Assembly (NCBI GenBank): GCA_034406715.1
Contig: CP137868.1
Coordinates: 992,001-1,056,000, forward strand
Origin: Rhodotorula mucilaginosa
Taxonomy: Eukaryota > Basidiomycota > Microbotryomycetes > Sporidiobolales > Sporidiobolaceae
Direction of reading: 5' to 3'
DNA length: 64,000 nucleotides
Shown here: one piece after another, positions 54,683-64,000 of the stretch
Layout of the letters: every line of letters starts with the position of its first letter
Position numbering within the stretch: position 1 is the stretch's first letter
Made by a program: the position numbers and the translations under genes
The notes under the pieces: generated by a model
What the model saw: the letters and a program-made list of their open reading frames with translations, nothing else
What the model was told of the DNA's origin: nothing
Databases searched by the model: none

Positions 54683-56916
54683 TCAAGCGTGCAAGCCACT
54701 GTACTCTTCAATGAGCTTGTGGGCCTCCATCACTGCCTTGTGCATCTCGACGCTTTCCTTCCGAAGGCGGGCGTTCTCCGCCACAAGCGTTTCGTTCGCC
54801 TTTTTCGCCTCCTCGTGTCGACAGTGGAGCTGAGTGTAGCGAGTCTGCAGCTGCGAGCACGGAGCAGGTACAGGTCAGAAACCGGACTGGTCGAAAGTAG
54901 CTGACGACCCACCTTGTTGAGTTGCTGCAGGGGCGTTTCTCCATGTTCCCATTCCGCTGTCGCCAGCGAGGCGTTGTAGGGTTGAGGCAAGACCAGCGCC
55001 GCGCGAGTCGCAAAGATGGTATCGGCGTGGTCGACCAGCTCGAGCAGACTCGACTTGGCAAGGATGCCGGTTCCGTCGGCGTCGCCGTGGCGAGCGACCG
55101 GGCCCAAGTCGAGCATGACGGCCTTGAGGTGGCGCCGGAGGGCTTCCGTAGTCGAGTCAGCCTCGCGGATCAGCCACTGAAGTTTCGCGGGAAGGGCGGC
55201 TGGTGAGGTGGTCTAGGATGGCATCAGTCGCGCGGGCGCAGCGGGGGAATAAGGCGCGAAGGCGATAGCTCAAACTTACAGAGCTGGGAAGACTCTACGC
55301 GTGCCTGCTCCGCGGCTTGTCGCGTGCCCATCAGTTCCGCTTCTTTCGCCTCGAGCTGCGCTTCAGAATTCGCCCGCATACGAATCATCGCCGCCTTCAA
55401 GCGTTGAAAGTCTGCGCTGGCTTCTTGGACTCGCGCGACGAGAGAGTCACGTTCTTCCGTGAGCTGGTCCACCTCTTCCTGGAGCTCAATCTGACCGACC
55501 GAGAGCGCAACGACCTGCTCGCGTAGGCCGATCAACTCGGTACCGTCCTCAACGATACGACCGTGCAATTCGTCCTCGGTCCGGACGATGTCGCGGATCG
55601 CTTCCGTCCTCTCGACCTCGAGGCGTTCGACCTCCTTCTCGCAACTAGCAAGAGCAGCGCGAGCCTTTTCGAGCTCGTCATCGCGCTCCTGTATGCTCGT
55701 CCGAAGTTGCGCGACCTCGGTTTCGGCCGCCTCGCGCGCGCGCCTGTCCTCCCCCGCTTCTTCGCTGCTGCGTCGCAACGAGATAGCGATCGCCGTGAGC
55801 CGGTTCCGCTCCTCTTCGATTTTCGCACGTGCCGACCGCTCGTGTCGGAGACCAGTGAGGAGTTGCTGACTCCGTTTCTCGGCGGCTTCGAGCTCGCACT
55901 TCAGCTTGGCACTAACAGCGTCGGTCTCTATCGAAGGTGACGACGACAACGACAGTGAAGGCGAAGGAGCTGGAACGCTCGGATGAGGTCTCGTCTTGTC
56001 CGTCTGCGCGGGCACGAGCTGGGGCGGAGGATGGACCGCCGAAGACGCAGGGCGCGGCTGAGGAGTCGGCGTCTCGTATTGGGCCGCTTTCTGCATGCGA
56101 GCTTCGACCGCCTTTATAGCGGATTGGGAAGTCGACATCTTCGCGGGGGCCGAAGTCGGTTGCGACGCCTGCAAGACCCAAGGGGACAGTTTTTTGAGCA
56201 CATCGCTAGCCCGTTCGCGGAGCGCGCCGACGTCGGAGGTTTGGGCCGGTTTCGTCTCTTCGCGAGTTCCGCTTTGTACGTTGGCAGTGGGCGAGTCGGG
56301 CGCGCTGACCATGACGGGACTCGAAGCGGACGAATAATCTGGCGCAGGCGGCGTCTCGACGGAAGGCGACACTTCGGAGGAGCTCGAGGCGGCGACGGCG
56401 GCGGCGGAGGTCGTACGAGCATACTCTTCGTGCCTGGGATCCCATTTCGAGTAGGGCGATTTGGAAGACTGCGGACTCTGGGGGCTGCCGATGGACGTCG
56501 GCGAGACGGCTTCTGGGCAAAGACGGGGCGCACCAACTGTCACGGCGAGCAGACCGGATTGGACACGACGGCACAGACTACCCACCTTGAGTGTGAACAG
56601 AAGCATCGCCCGAAGCTTGGCCGACGGAGTCGTAGCGGAACTCCTCTTCCTCCTCCTCCTCCTCCTCCTCCTCCTCTTCCTCCTCTCCTGGAGGGTGGTT
56701 GGGTTCGTTCGTCGGACTGTCGACATCTGCGGTCGAGTCGCCTGCCTGGTCCCCTCCCTCCTGCCTGCTCGAGCTCGTGTCGACGTGGAGCGTCTGCCTT
56801 GTAAGAGTCGGCGCTTCGTGCTGCTGAGCGCTCAGCGACTGGGGCCGCGGTGGTGATGCCGCCTCTGCCATCGCACGAGGACTGCCCGGACTGGCAGCGT
56901 TATCCGATCCTGCCAT
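54683..56916 (-). CDS. Coiled-coil protein with poly-glutamate tract, unknown function
   Basis: Four exons keep frame, about 680 residues: 56916-56586, 56536-55280, 55199-54913 and 54850-54683. The N-terminus is disordered and holds about 16 glutamates in a row (near residue 75-92). A long S/P/T-rich region follows with SPQSPQSSKSPYSKWDPRHE. From about residue 290 the protein is strongly helical with heptads: KLKCELEAAEKRSQQLLTGL, LRRSSEEAGEDRRAREAAET, VERLEVERTEAIRDIVRTED, LQEEVDQLTEERDSLVARVQ. A conserved-looking segment, PAKLQWLIREADSTTEALRR, and HADTIFATRAALVLPQPYN precede a last coiled coil, EEAKKANETLVAENARLRKE. It could be a cytoskeletal, spindle-pole or vesicle-tether protein. The third exon start was chosen to keep frame (acceptor CTCACCAG rather than the earlier CCTAG). 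Confidence 0.72.
56638..56690. repeat. CTC/GAG tract encoding poly-glutamate
   Basis: A near-perfect trinucleotide run (minus strand GAG with two GAA) coding for about 16 glutamates. A likely length-variable marker. Confidence 0.8.
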
Positions 56917-57259
56917 CGGTTACTCAGCTGCCGAGGCGAGAGGGTGAGAGAAGGAGGTCAGGAGACAGTTCAGAGTATCGAGGTCAGTGCGTCAAGCTCT
57001 CCGAGGACAAGCCGGGGCTCAACCGAAAAGTCAGCTCTCCTCTCGCCGCTCGCGACCGGGCCGGGAATGTGAGACTGATTATAGTCGATGCAGGTTGGTG
57101 TGCGAGTGGTGCGAGGTAAGGCAAAAAGAACGATCAAAGAAAATACAACCGATTTGTGAAGAAAGAACAAGGAGAGAGGGACGGGGGAGAAACGAACGCT
57201 CCAGGGAAGGGACTGCGTCTGGAGGGGAGACGTTTTGTCGAAAGAGATCTTCTAGGTCC
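56917..57259. other. Intergenic upstream of the coiled-coil gene
   Basis: The 343-nt spacer holds the COX15 3' end and the promoter of the coiled-coil gene. No ORF or notable motif is supported. Confidence 0.45.
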
Positions 57260-59110
57260 CTAGACCTTGATCTGCGCCGCCTTGTTGCGCAAGCGTGCGA
57301 TCCGGAGCGCCTCGCTCGCAACCCTCGACGACGGCCTTCTCAAGCTCGCGCCGGTCGCGAGCGCGAGTGTGAGGAGGACGAGCGACCCGGCCTGGTGCGT
57401 CGCGGCGAGGTGAATCGGGACGAGGTACAAGAGGGTCGAGATGCCGAGGGCGACTTGGAGCAAGGACATGTGCAGGGTGCCCTTGATCAGGCGGTAGGTC
57501 GTCGGGGGCAGTTGGGAACGGATGTGCGGTCGTCGCGCGTACAGGAACAATGACACAATCGAGGCAAAGGTCGTGTAGGCCTACCAGGGGTCGCCGTAAG
57601 TATCGAAACACGTTAGCTGCGAAGGAGAAGGAGAAAGAAAGCAAGCGGATGCCTCACCAGCATCCGGTGGTCGAACTGAACGGTAGTCGGGTTCTCAAAG
57701 ATGTTGCGCCACCGGTCCGACTTGTCCTCGTTGCGGCAGTAGAAGTCCTTGTTGAGCTCGTACGAAGGCGGGTGCAACTTGCCGCCCATCAAAGGCCACT
57801 CGTTGTAGATCAGACCGGCATCGAGTCCGGCGACAAAGGCGCCTGCATACCGTAAAGATTTGCACGTCAGTGGCAGTGTTCCTCAGGCAAAGGAGGAAGG
57901 GAGTACTGACCGGAGAGGGCGGTCGTGAAGACGAGCGCAGTCACGACGGTCGCCAGAGTACGAGTTCGTCCGACCGCCTTGGTCTGCAACCCGGCGAGGG
58001 TCTGTTCGACCGTCTGCCACCCTGCGAGCCCTTTGACCTTGCGCGCGAGTTTCCAATCCCGCGCGGCGCCAAACCCGAACCGCAGGCACGCCGCGTAGAC
58101 GAGGAACGCCATCCCGAGATGAGCCGCGAGGCGGTACTGACTCACGCGCGGGACGCCTCCCAAGTCTTTGACGGATTGCTCGTCCAGTCCGCTCTTGACC
58201 ATGTACCAACCGAGGGCACCCTGTCCTCCGATGAGGGACGCGATGCCGAAGAGGGCGAGGAAGGCGCCGCGGCCGAGTTGGCGCGTGTAGGCGAAGTAGG
58301 GGATCGGGGCGAGGAAGGTAAGGCCGATGACGCGGCCGAGGATGCGGTGCGCCCACTCCCACATGTAGATGGTCTTGAACTCTTCGAGCGTGATGTGCTG
58401 GTTGTTGCTGCGCGGTGTGGCCCGGCGCGGGGGTTCACGGCCAAGGGGTCAGAATCCGCTCCGAAGCAAAGAGAGAAGAACCCGAGACTCGAGCGAACTC
58501 ACATCTTCCATTCGGGCGTGGCCTTGTACTTGTCAAACTCGACTTCCCACTCTTGGCGGGTCATGGGCAGCTTGACGCCCTTGACGACGTTCCACTCTGT
58601 GATCGAGAGACCGCTCTCGGTCAAGCGGGTCATGCCTCCGACGACGACGATGGCAAAGACGAGGCCGGCGATGACGAAGAGGTACTTGGAGACGAGGGGC
58701 GAGGTGAGCGGCACCTCGGGCGGGTCGGGGAAGGTCGAGCCTGCCGATTCGGCTGCTCCTGCTGTGGCGTGGTGCTGCTGGTGGCGGGTCGGATCAATCG
58801 CCGTGGCTGATGCTGATGCAACAGTGGACTGTAGTCGGACGTGCTGCCTTCGGATTTGAGCGACTGCATAGCGGAACGCTGTTGATCTCGGAGTTGTCGT
58901 CGAGGCCGAGTGCGAGACTGGTGATCGTGCGGCGGTTTGCTTGACGAGCTGCTGCCATTGCACTGTGGATGCAGCTGATCCGGAGCACGCCGTAGACGAG
59001 AAGGAGCGAGCGATCGCTGCGGCGGCCGAGAGCGAAGGCAGCTGGTGGTGCGAAGGCTGGACGAGGCGGGCGAGTGGACGCCATGCAGCGGCAGCACGAG
59101 GACTTGCCAT
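57260..59110 (-). CDS. COX15: Heme A synthase COX15
   Basis: Inner mitochondrial membrane enzyme that turns heme O into heme A for cytochrome c oxidase. Four exons keep frame, about 536 residues: 59110-58503, 58407-57911, 57842-57658 and 57580-57260. A long basic, serine/alanine-rich N-terminus is the mitochondrial signal ([20 protein letters not shown]). Family blocks: [60 protein letters not shown] (heme-ligand His), [82 protein letters not shown] (heme-ligand His) and [20 protein letters not shown]. Length agrees with fungal COX15. It is divergent from zuotin across a 1.2-kb region. Confidence 0.95.
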
Positions 59111-60293
59111 GGCTCGAACCCGGATCGAGTATAGCTCTGTGGATCGAGTCTATGGTACTGGCAGGAGAGCGAGCCGAGTCGATTTTGATTGGATGAGGAC
59201 CCTTGGCGCGGAAGCATCTGGAGATCTCCGACAAACTCCGAGAGGTTCGTCGATCCTGCGGTTCGCTCTCTAGTGGCACTGTCTGAGCGAGGTGCGAGTG
59301 CGCATACACACTCAGCGAGCGGACTTCAGGCTACTATGACTTCTGGCTGCACCGCAATGCTTCATCGACGCGCGTTCGCCTTCCGTACGCGCCTCTTCGC
59401 GGCCGCCTTGCAATTGTAACGCCCACAGCTTATAGGGAAGACGGTTCGCGTTCACTGTACACTGCACAGTGTACCGTGTGCTTGCATATTCTATCACGAT
59501 CCCGCAGCTCCGGAATCGACAGAATCTGCTCGAACCGCGACACACAGACACCATCGCGCTCTTCGCTCCGACCGCCGTGCCACGATAGACGCCGTGGCGC
59601 GAGAAAGACGTCGCTGCCACCCAGAACGCTTCCCCCGCAACATCATGTTACTACGCGGCGTGCTCCGGCGCGACGAATCGCTCTTGACTCTGGGTTTGCT
59701 AGCTGTGGAGAAGAAGTGTCGGATTGCTTCAGATTGCACCTGTGATGGTCCCCGGAGCTCGATGCTTGCCGAGCGCCCACAGAGCTCGTATACCTGCCTC
59801 GGTGATCGAGCTCCAGACTACAGCTACCACACCCTATTGCGCGAGTTCTTATTCCAGTGACTCGCGCTCGCGACGCCACCTTGACCGCGACGGAGCTCGG
59901 GGCATGACTTGGGCGAAACAGTTGACCATGGAGGTACATCCCCTGTGTACAGCATGGAGTACGAGCACGGCTGAAGGGATGAGTGCCACCCGAACCGCTG
60001 CCTCGTGTGCGAAATCGACTTGAAGGTGCTCGGCGGGAATGTTCTGCGGAACGTAGCGGCGGAAAGAGCTTTCGCCCGCATTGGGCGTGATAAGGAGTTG
60101 CGAGACTTGCTCCATTGAACAGTACACCGAAGGCAAGAGGTAGTGGATTTCGCGGACAAGCGCGCGCGCGTTGCAAGCAAACAGTAAGGTGAATTGAAAT
60201 GGGATTAGTAATGAGAGCATTACAGAGCGTGGCAATTTCAGTCCCTCGAGAACCAGTCGATCCTCACTCAGACTGTGCATAAGCCTGTGCAAG
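59111..60293. other. Divergent intergenic region of COX15 and zuotin
   Basis: About 1.2 kb with no supported gene. It contains an 18-nt inverted repeat (listed separately) and one GAATGTTC pair near 60032 that resembles half of a heat-shock element. Both promoters should lie here. Confidence 0.5.
59457..59474. repeat. Inverted repeat GTACACTG-CA-CAGTGTAC
   Basis: Eight-base perfect arms around a two-base centre, about 350 nt upstream of COX15. A dimer-binding site is one reading. Confidence 0.65.
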
Positions 60294-62119
60294 ATGGTCC
60301 ACGCTACGGTCGTCACGCTCGACACTGCGCTCCCGCCCCTCACCAAGGGCTACATTGCGCCCGCGTTCGCTCCCCTCTCGCGTGAGCTCACCTTCACCTC
60401 CACTCGTCCTCATTTTGACGCACGCTGACTGTATCGACACCTGCCTGCAGCTCCGTCCACGTCGGGCACCGCAGTCTACCCCGTCGGACCCGCCTTCCAC
60501 GCCCACGCCCGCCGCATCCTGAACAACCGCTCGTTCCAGGAGGACGACAAGCTCGAGCGAGAGCGCCTCGCCGCCCTCGGCAACGGTGACGAGGTCGAGG
60601 ACGACGTCGACGCCGACCTCGGGGGCGAGGACGAGGACGAGGACCTGCTCGAACTCGACCCGAAGCGGTGGAAGGACCAGGACCACTATGCCGTTCTCGG
60701 ACTCCAGCACCTCCGCTACAAGGCAGACCAGGAACAGATCAAGAAGGCTCGTACGTTCGCACACTCTCTTGCGTTCTCTCTCTCGACAGGTTGTGCTCAG
60801 CTGACACACGCGCGCGCCGCCGCAGACCGCCGCAAGGTCCTGCGTCACCACCCGGACAAGAAGGCCAACGCCGGCGGATCCGCCAACGACGACTCGTTCT
60901 TCAAGTGCATTGCCAAGGGTGAGGCCTTGTCTCTCTCTCTCTCCCGCTTTCGGACCGAGTCACCCCCGTCAAAAGAGCTCGTCCTGACGAAAACCCCACT
61001 CGCCGACCAGCCATGGAGACGCTCTCGAACCCGGAAAAGCGCCGCCAGTTCGACTCTGTCGACCCGGCCGTCACGGACGAGTTCCCCGACAAGGACCAGA
61101 CGACCGACGCCAACTTTTACGAGCTGTGGGCGCCCGTGTTTGACCGCGAGGGGCGCTTCTCGCGCAAGCAACCGGCACCCCAACTCGGCGACGCCAACAC
61201 CCCCAAGGAAGAGGTCGAGGCGTTCTACGACTTTTTCTACAACATGGACTCGTGGCGATCGTTCGAGTACGAGGACAAGGACGCGCCCGAAGGTGCCGAC
61301 TCGTGAGTCCACCTACCTCTCGTGGCGTTGTCCCTCCCCCCGCTTTTGAGCATTTGAAGAAGCGGCCAACCTGATTTCCGCTTTTCGGAACCACAACAGG
61401 CGCGACGAGAAGCGTTACCAGGAGAAGAAGAACAAGGCCGAGCGCGACCGCAAGAAGAAGGAGGACAACACGCGCCGGCGCACCATGATCGACACGGCGC
61501 TCGCGCTCGACCCGCGGATCAAGGCGTTCCGCGCTGCCGAGAAGGCCGCGCGCGAAGCCAAGCGCAAGGGTGGCGTTAACGGTAACGGCGGCGCACCGGT
61601 CGACCCCAAGGTCAAGGCCGAGGAGGAGCGCAAGGCCAAGGAGGAGGCGGAGAAGGCGGCGGCTGACCAGGCTGCCAAGGACGCCTCGGACAAGGTGCGC
61701 TTCCTTCACAAGTACTCGCGTGGTTGGCTTTGCTCGCAATTGCAGGTTTGCTGACCAAGGGAAAAGGTGTGCCATCACGCGGGACCGAATCGTTATTGCA
61801 GGCTGACCGCGAGGCGGCGAAGAAGGCCAAGGCCGCCGCCGCCAAGAACGTCAAGAAGGACAAGAAGGCGATCACGAACCTCCTGACGGTCCACAACTAC
61901 TTTACCGTCGCCGGTACGGCCCCCGCCCCGGCCACGGTCGAGGCGTGCTTCTCCGAACTCGACCTCTTGTTCTCGGTCATGGAACCGGAAGACGTTGCCG
62001 CGTTCAAGGCCGAGCTCGACACCAAGTCGAGCCAGGACGACGTCAAGGCCGTGTTTGTCAAGACGGCGAAGAAGTTTGAGGACAAGATTGGCGCCGGCAA
62101 GTTCAAGGAGTTTGCCTAA
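60294..62119 (+). CDS. ZUO1: Zuotin, ribosome-associated J-protein
   Basis: Hsp40 co-chaperone of the ribosome-associated complex, which works with Ssz1 and Ssb on nascent chains. Six exons keep frame, about 461 residues: 60294-60381, 60451-60750, 60826-60918, 61011-61302, 61400-61694 and 61802-62119. The J domain (about residues 110-185) includes DHYAVLGLQHLRYKADQEQI, then RRKVLRHHPDKKANAGG with the essential HPD. The zuotin-homology region has FYELWAPVFDREGRFSRKQP and EAFYDFFYNMDSWRSFEY. A highly charged ribosome-binding region follows (RDEKRYQEKKNKAERDRKKK, KEEAEKAAADQAAKDASDK). The C-terminal four-helix bundle appears as LLTVHNYFTVAGTAPAPATV and SQDDVKAVFVKTAKKFED. The length is close to yeast Zuo1 (433). 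Confidence 0.96.
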
Positions 62120-62488
62120 GCTCCCCCCTCCCTTCATCCTCTCGCCTCGGCGTGTGTAGCTAGAGTCGTGACTTGCGGTAGAAGCTTCTAGCAAAAGATC
62201 GCAAACTCGATCATACTACATGTGGAGATCTCTCTTTGCGTGCACGTTGAAAGAGGCAGCTCGTCGAGGCTCGCGCTTTCGAGTTGACAGCTCGGAGAGC
62301 CTGACCGGCTGGCTTGTCACCGCGTAGGACTCGTGCGATTCTGCAAGCTAGCCCGGTCGATTCATAGCTCATGCTCTTTCAGCGAACATGCTTTTCGATT
62401 CGCACAGACGCACGGGAGAATTAAGATGGGACCGATGAGATGTTTACATAGGCCCTTCATCATGCGGGACGCAGAAACGAGTCTAGCA
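62120..62488. other. Convergent intergenic
   Basis: The 369-nt space between zuotin and SWD1 stops should contain both 3' UTRs. No other feature is supported. Confidence 0.45.
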
Positions 62489-64000
62489 TTACCTCCTGCC
62501 CCCTGCAGCTGGCGACTCTACCGGCGCCTCATCAAACATCCCTTCGGGCAGGAGCAGCGGTTCAGGATAGAACGCGCTGCCCCCTCCCGCACTCGCCGCC
62601 GGGTCCGCGTCCTCGTCCAACTCGACCCCTCTCCGGACAAAAGCTTCGTACGCTTCGGCGCCGGCGGGGTCATCGTCCGGCCACGGTTCGACGACGATCG
62701 TTCGGGCCGGGTACGAGACAATGTCGACGGGGTGGTCTTGCGCGTCGGCGGCTCGGCGGCGGATCGCGTTTTCGTCCTCCTGTGAGCGAGCGGGGGGAAA
62801 TAGACATTTCCTAAAGTGGTCAGCGTCGAAAGCTTCTCAGGCTGATCAGGTCCGAGGGGTTCCCAGTCCAGGATGAAGAGGGAGGTGGGGCTGGAGCAAC
62901 GCACGAAATCAAACTCGTCCTCCTTCTCCTCGTATTCGCGATTCTCGTCGAGCTCTTCAAAGCCAGGGGCGTAAGCGCTCCAGTTCTCGACGATTGGTGT
63001 CACCCACAGATGGATAAAACCGTGCGACGAGACCGAGGCGATGAGGGGCCGGAAGGGGTGCCACTATTCCGTGGCAACGGGAGCATCGATGGTCAGTTTC
63101 GTCTCATTCGAACAGCAGAACCTAGATGGGGCCGAGTACCTTCCGTACTCAGCCGCCCATCGTTCTCAGACGGATCGGAGACTCACGTCCAGGTCTTCGC
63201 ACGAGTCTTTCGGTCCTTCGAGGATCTTGACCAGCGTCCCCGTCTCGCGGTCCCAGATGTAGATGTTGTGTGCGCCCTTGTTCCCAGCACCTGTAAGTTC
63301 GACGCCCACGCGGAAGAAAGCGCTTTGCGAAGTTAGTCACCGATGACATGGTCTTATCGCGACCTGCAGCGAACAGCCTTGCCTCCAATGATGTACTCTC
63401 CATCGCTCGAGACCCCGCACCCGTTCCAAGGCGTCCGATTTACCAAATCCTGGAACTTGTGCTCGACGGTAAAGTACGGTATTCGCGGCGGTCTCGGCGG
63501 CGGAAGCTCGAACGCGGCGGCGGCTTCTTCGTCTTCGGAATCGGAAGGAGGAGAGGGAGGGAACGGCGAGAGCGTGATGTAGCGGATGCAGCGGTCTTGA
63601 GAGTTGAGGACGAGGGCGCTGTTGGGTAGATAGGTGATGTCAGCTTTTCGGGGTCCGAGGCCGAAGCGGTTCAAGGAGCTAATGACTTGCGAGCCCGAGC
63701 TGTTGAATTCGAGGTGTTTGACGGCGGTCGGACTGCCGACATATTCAGTCCAGAGCCACTGCGGGTTCGGTCGTGCAAAGTCAGTCGGACCTCGATGCGC
63801 TGCATAGGACTCTGGCGACTCGCCTCCTTGGTCTGGACGTCCCAGATGTGGATGTTGCCGCGCGAAGTGCCGACGTAGATGAGGTCGCCTCTCGGGTTGA
63901 AGCGAGCGTACGTCGAGATTTCTCTATGAGGGGTTCACGACGTTCGGGTGGTCAGCTGCAGGGTCCCCCAAGCTGGGCTGATGAGGAAGGAGGAGGGGGC
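62489..64000 (-). CDS. SWD1: COMPASS subunit SWD1/RBBP5 (partial, 5' end outside window)
   Basis: WD40 core subunit of the Set1/COMPASS histone H3K4 methyltransferase. Exons 63923-63824, 63758-63383, 63290-63187, 63063-62905 and 62779-62489 keep frame; earlier exons lie past the right edge. Diagnostic blocks are RGDLIYVGTSRGNIHIWDV, VEHKFQDLVNRTPWNGCGVS, SDGEYIIGGAGNKGAHNIYI, RETGTLVKILEGPKDSCEDL, WHPFRPLIASVSSHGFIHLW, ENWSAYAPGFEELDENREYE and the tail IVVEPWPDDDPAGAEAYEAF, nearly family consensus. Two introns appear to be GC-AG: 63823-63759 (GCGAGT) and 63382-63291 (GCAAGG); both junctions keep conserved residues (HIWDVQTKE and IIGGAGNK). An insert of S/P/E-rich residues after CIRYITLS lies in a blade loop. 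Confidence 0.92.

Noticed and set aside
60028-60050. Heat-shock element upstream of zuotin
   Set aside because: GAATGTTC gives only one inverted pair; the next GAA is at the wrong spacing, and zuotin is not typically heat-induced.
48157-62119. A lipid/alcohol or respiratory gene cluster (L2HGDH, FAO1, COX15)
   Set aside because: Unrelated genes lie between them, strands are mixed and each is a common housekeeping gene, so shared regulation is not supported.

Overview
The window is nuclear DNA from a basidiomycete fungus, most likely a red-yeast relative (Pucciniomycotina, Microbotryomycetes such as Rhodotorula or Sporobolomyces). The evidence is GC-rich coding DNA, genes broken by many short introns (mostly 45-100 nt, donors GTGAGT/GTGCGT/GTACGT, branch sites CTGAC or CTAAC), and a fungal gene set including a group III HAMP-repeat histidine kinase, a fatty alcohol oxidase, a YTP1-like protein and a Jen-type carboxylate carrier. 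Species cannot be fixed by reading. I saw no transposon, retroelement, rRNA, tRNA or CRISPR array.

Twenty-four protein genes were modelled by joining exons so that the frame is kept across each splice. From the left: a ferric-reductase-like protein cut by the edge (-), an unrecognised disordered protein (-), a TTC39/IML2-type TPR protein (+), a long non-coding stretch with palindromes, a small HSF-type DNA-binding protein (+), a YTP1-like membrane protein (-), a two-finger C2H2 protein (-), a SWIM+RING protein (+), an aquaporin (+), a Jen1-type transporter (-), a WRN-type 3'-5' exonuclease (-), carnosine N-methyltransferase (-), nicotinate phosphoribosyltransferase (+), an enoyl-CoA isomerase (-), an SGNH hydrolase (-) and the 15-exon hybrid histidine kinase (-).

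The right third holds a small CxxC protein (+), a Rab4-type GTPase (+), L-2-hydroxyglutarate dehydrogenase (-), a four-span membrane protein (+), a fatty alcohol oxidase (-), a coiled-coil protein (-), heme A synthase COX15 (-), zuotin (+) and the COMPASS subunit SWD1, cut by the right edge (-).

This looks like ordinary housekeeping synteny, not a gene cluster. A few genes share metabolism (fatty alcohol oxidase with enoyl-CoA isomerase; L-2-hydroxyglutarate dehydrogenase and COX15 in mitochondria; histidine kinase and aquaporin in water stress), but their spacing and mixed strands do not suggest co-regulation. I did not find a convincing new biological system. The most notable signals are an apparent AT-AC intron in the aquaporin, four apparent GC-AG introns, a 14-nt microexon just before the exonuclease active site, tandem acidic motifs in that exonuclease, a Rab4 with an enlarged strand 2-3 hairpin, and the palindrome-rich region upstream of the HSF-type gene.
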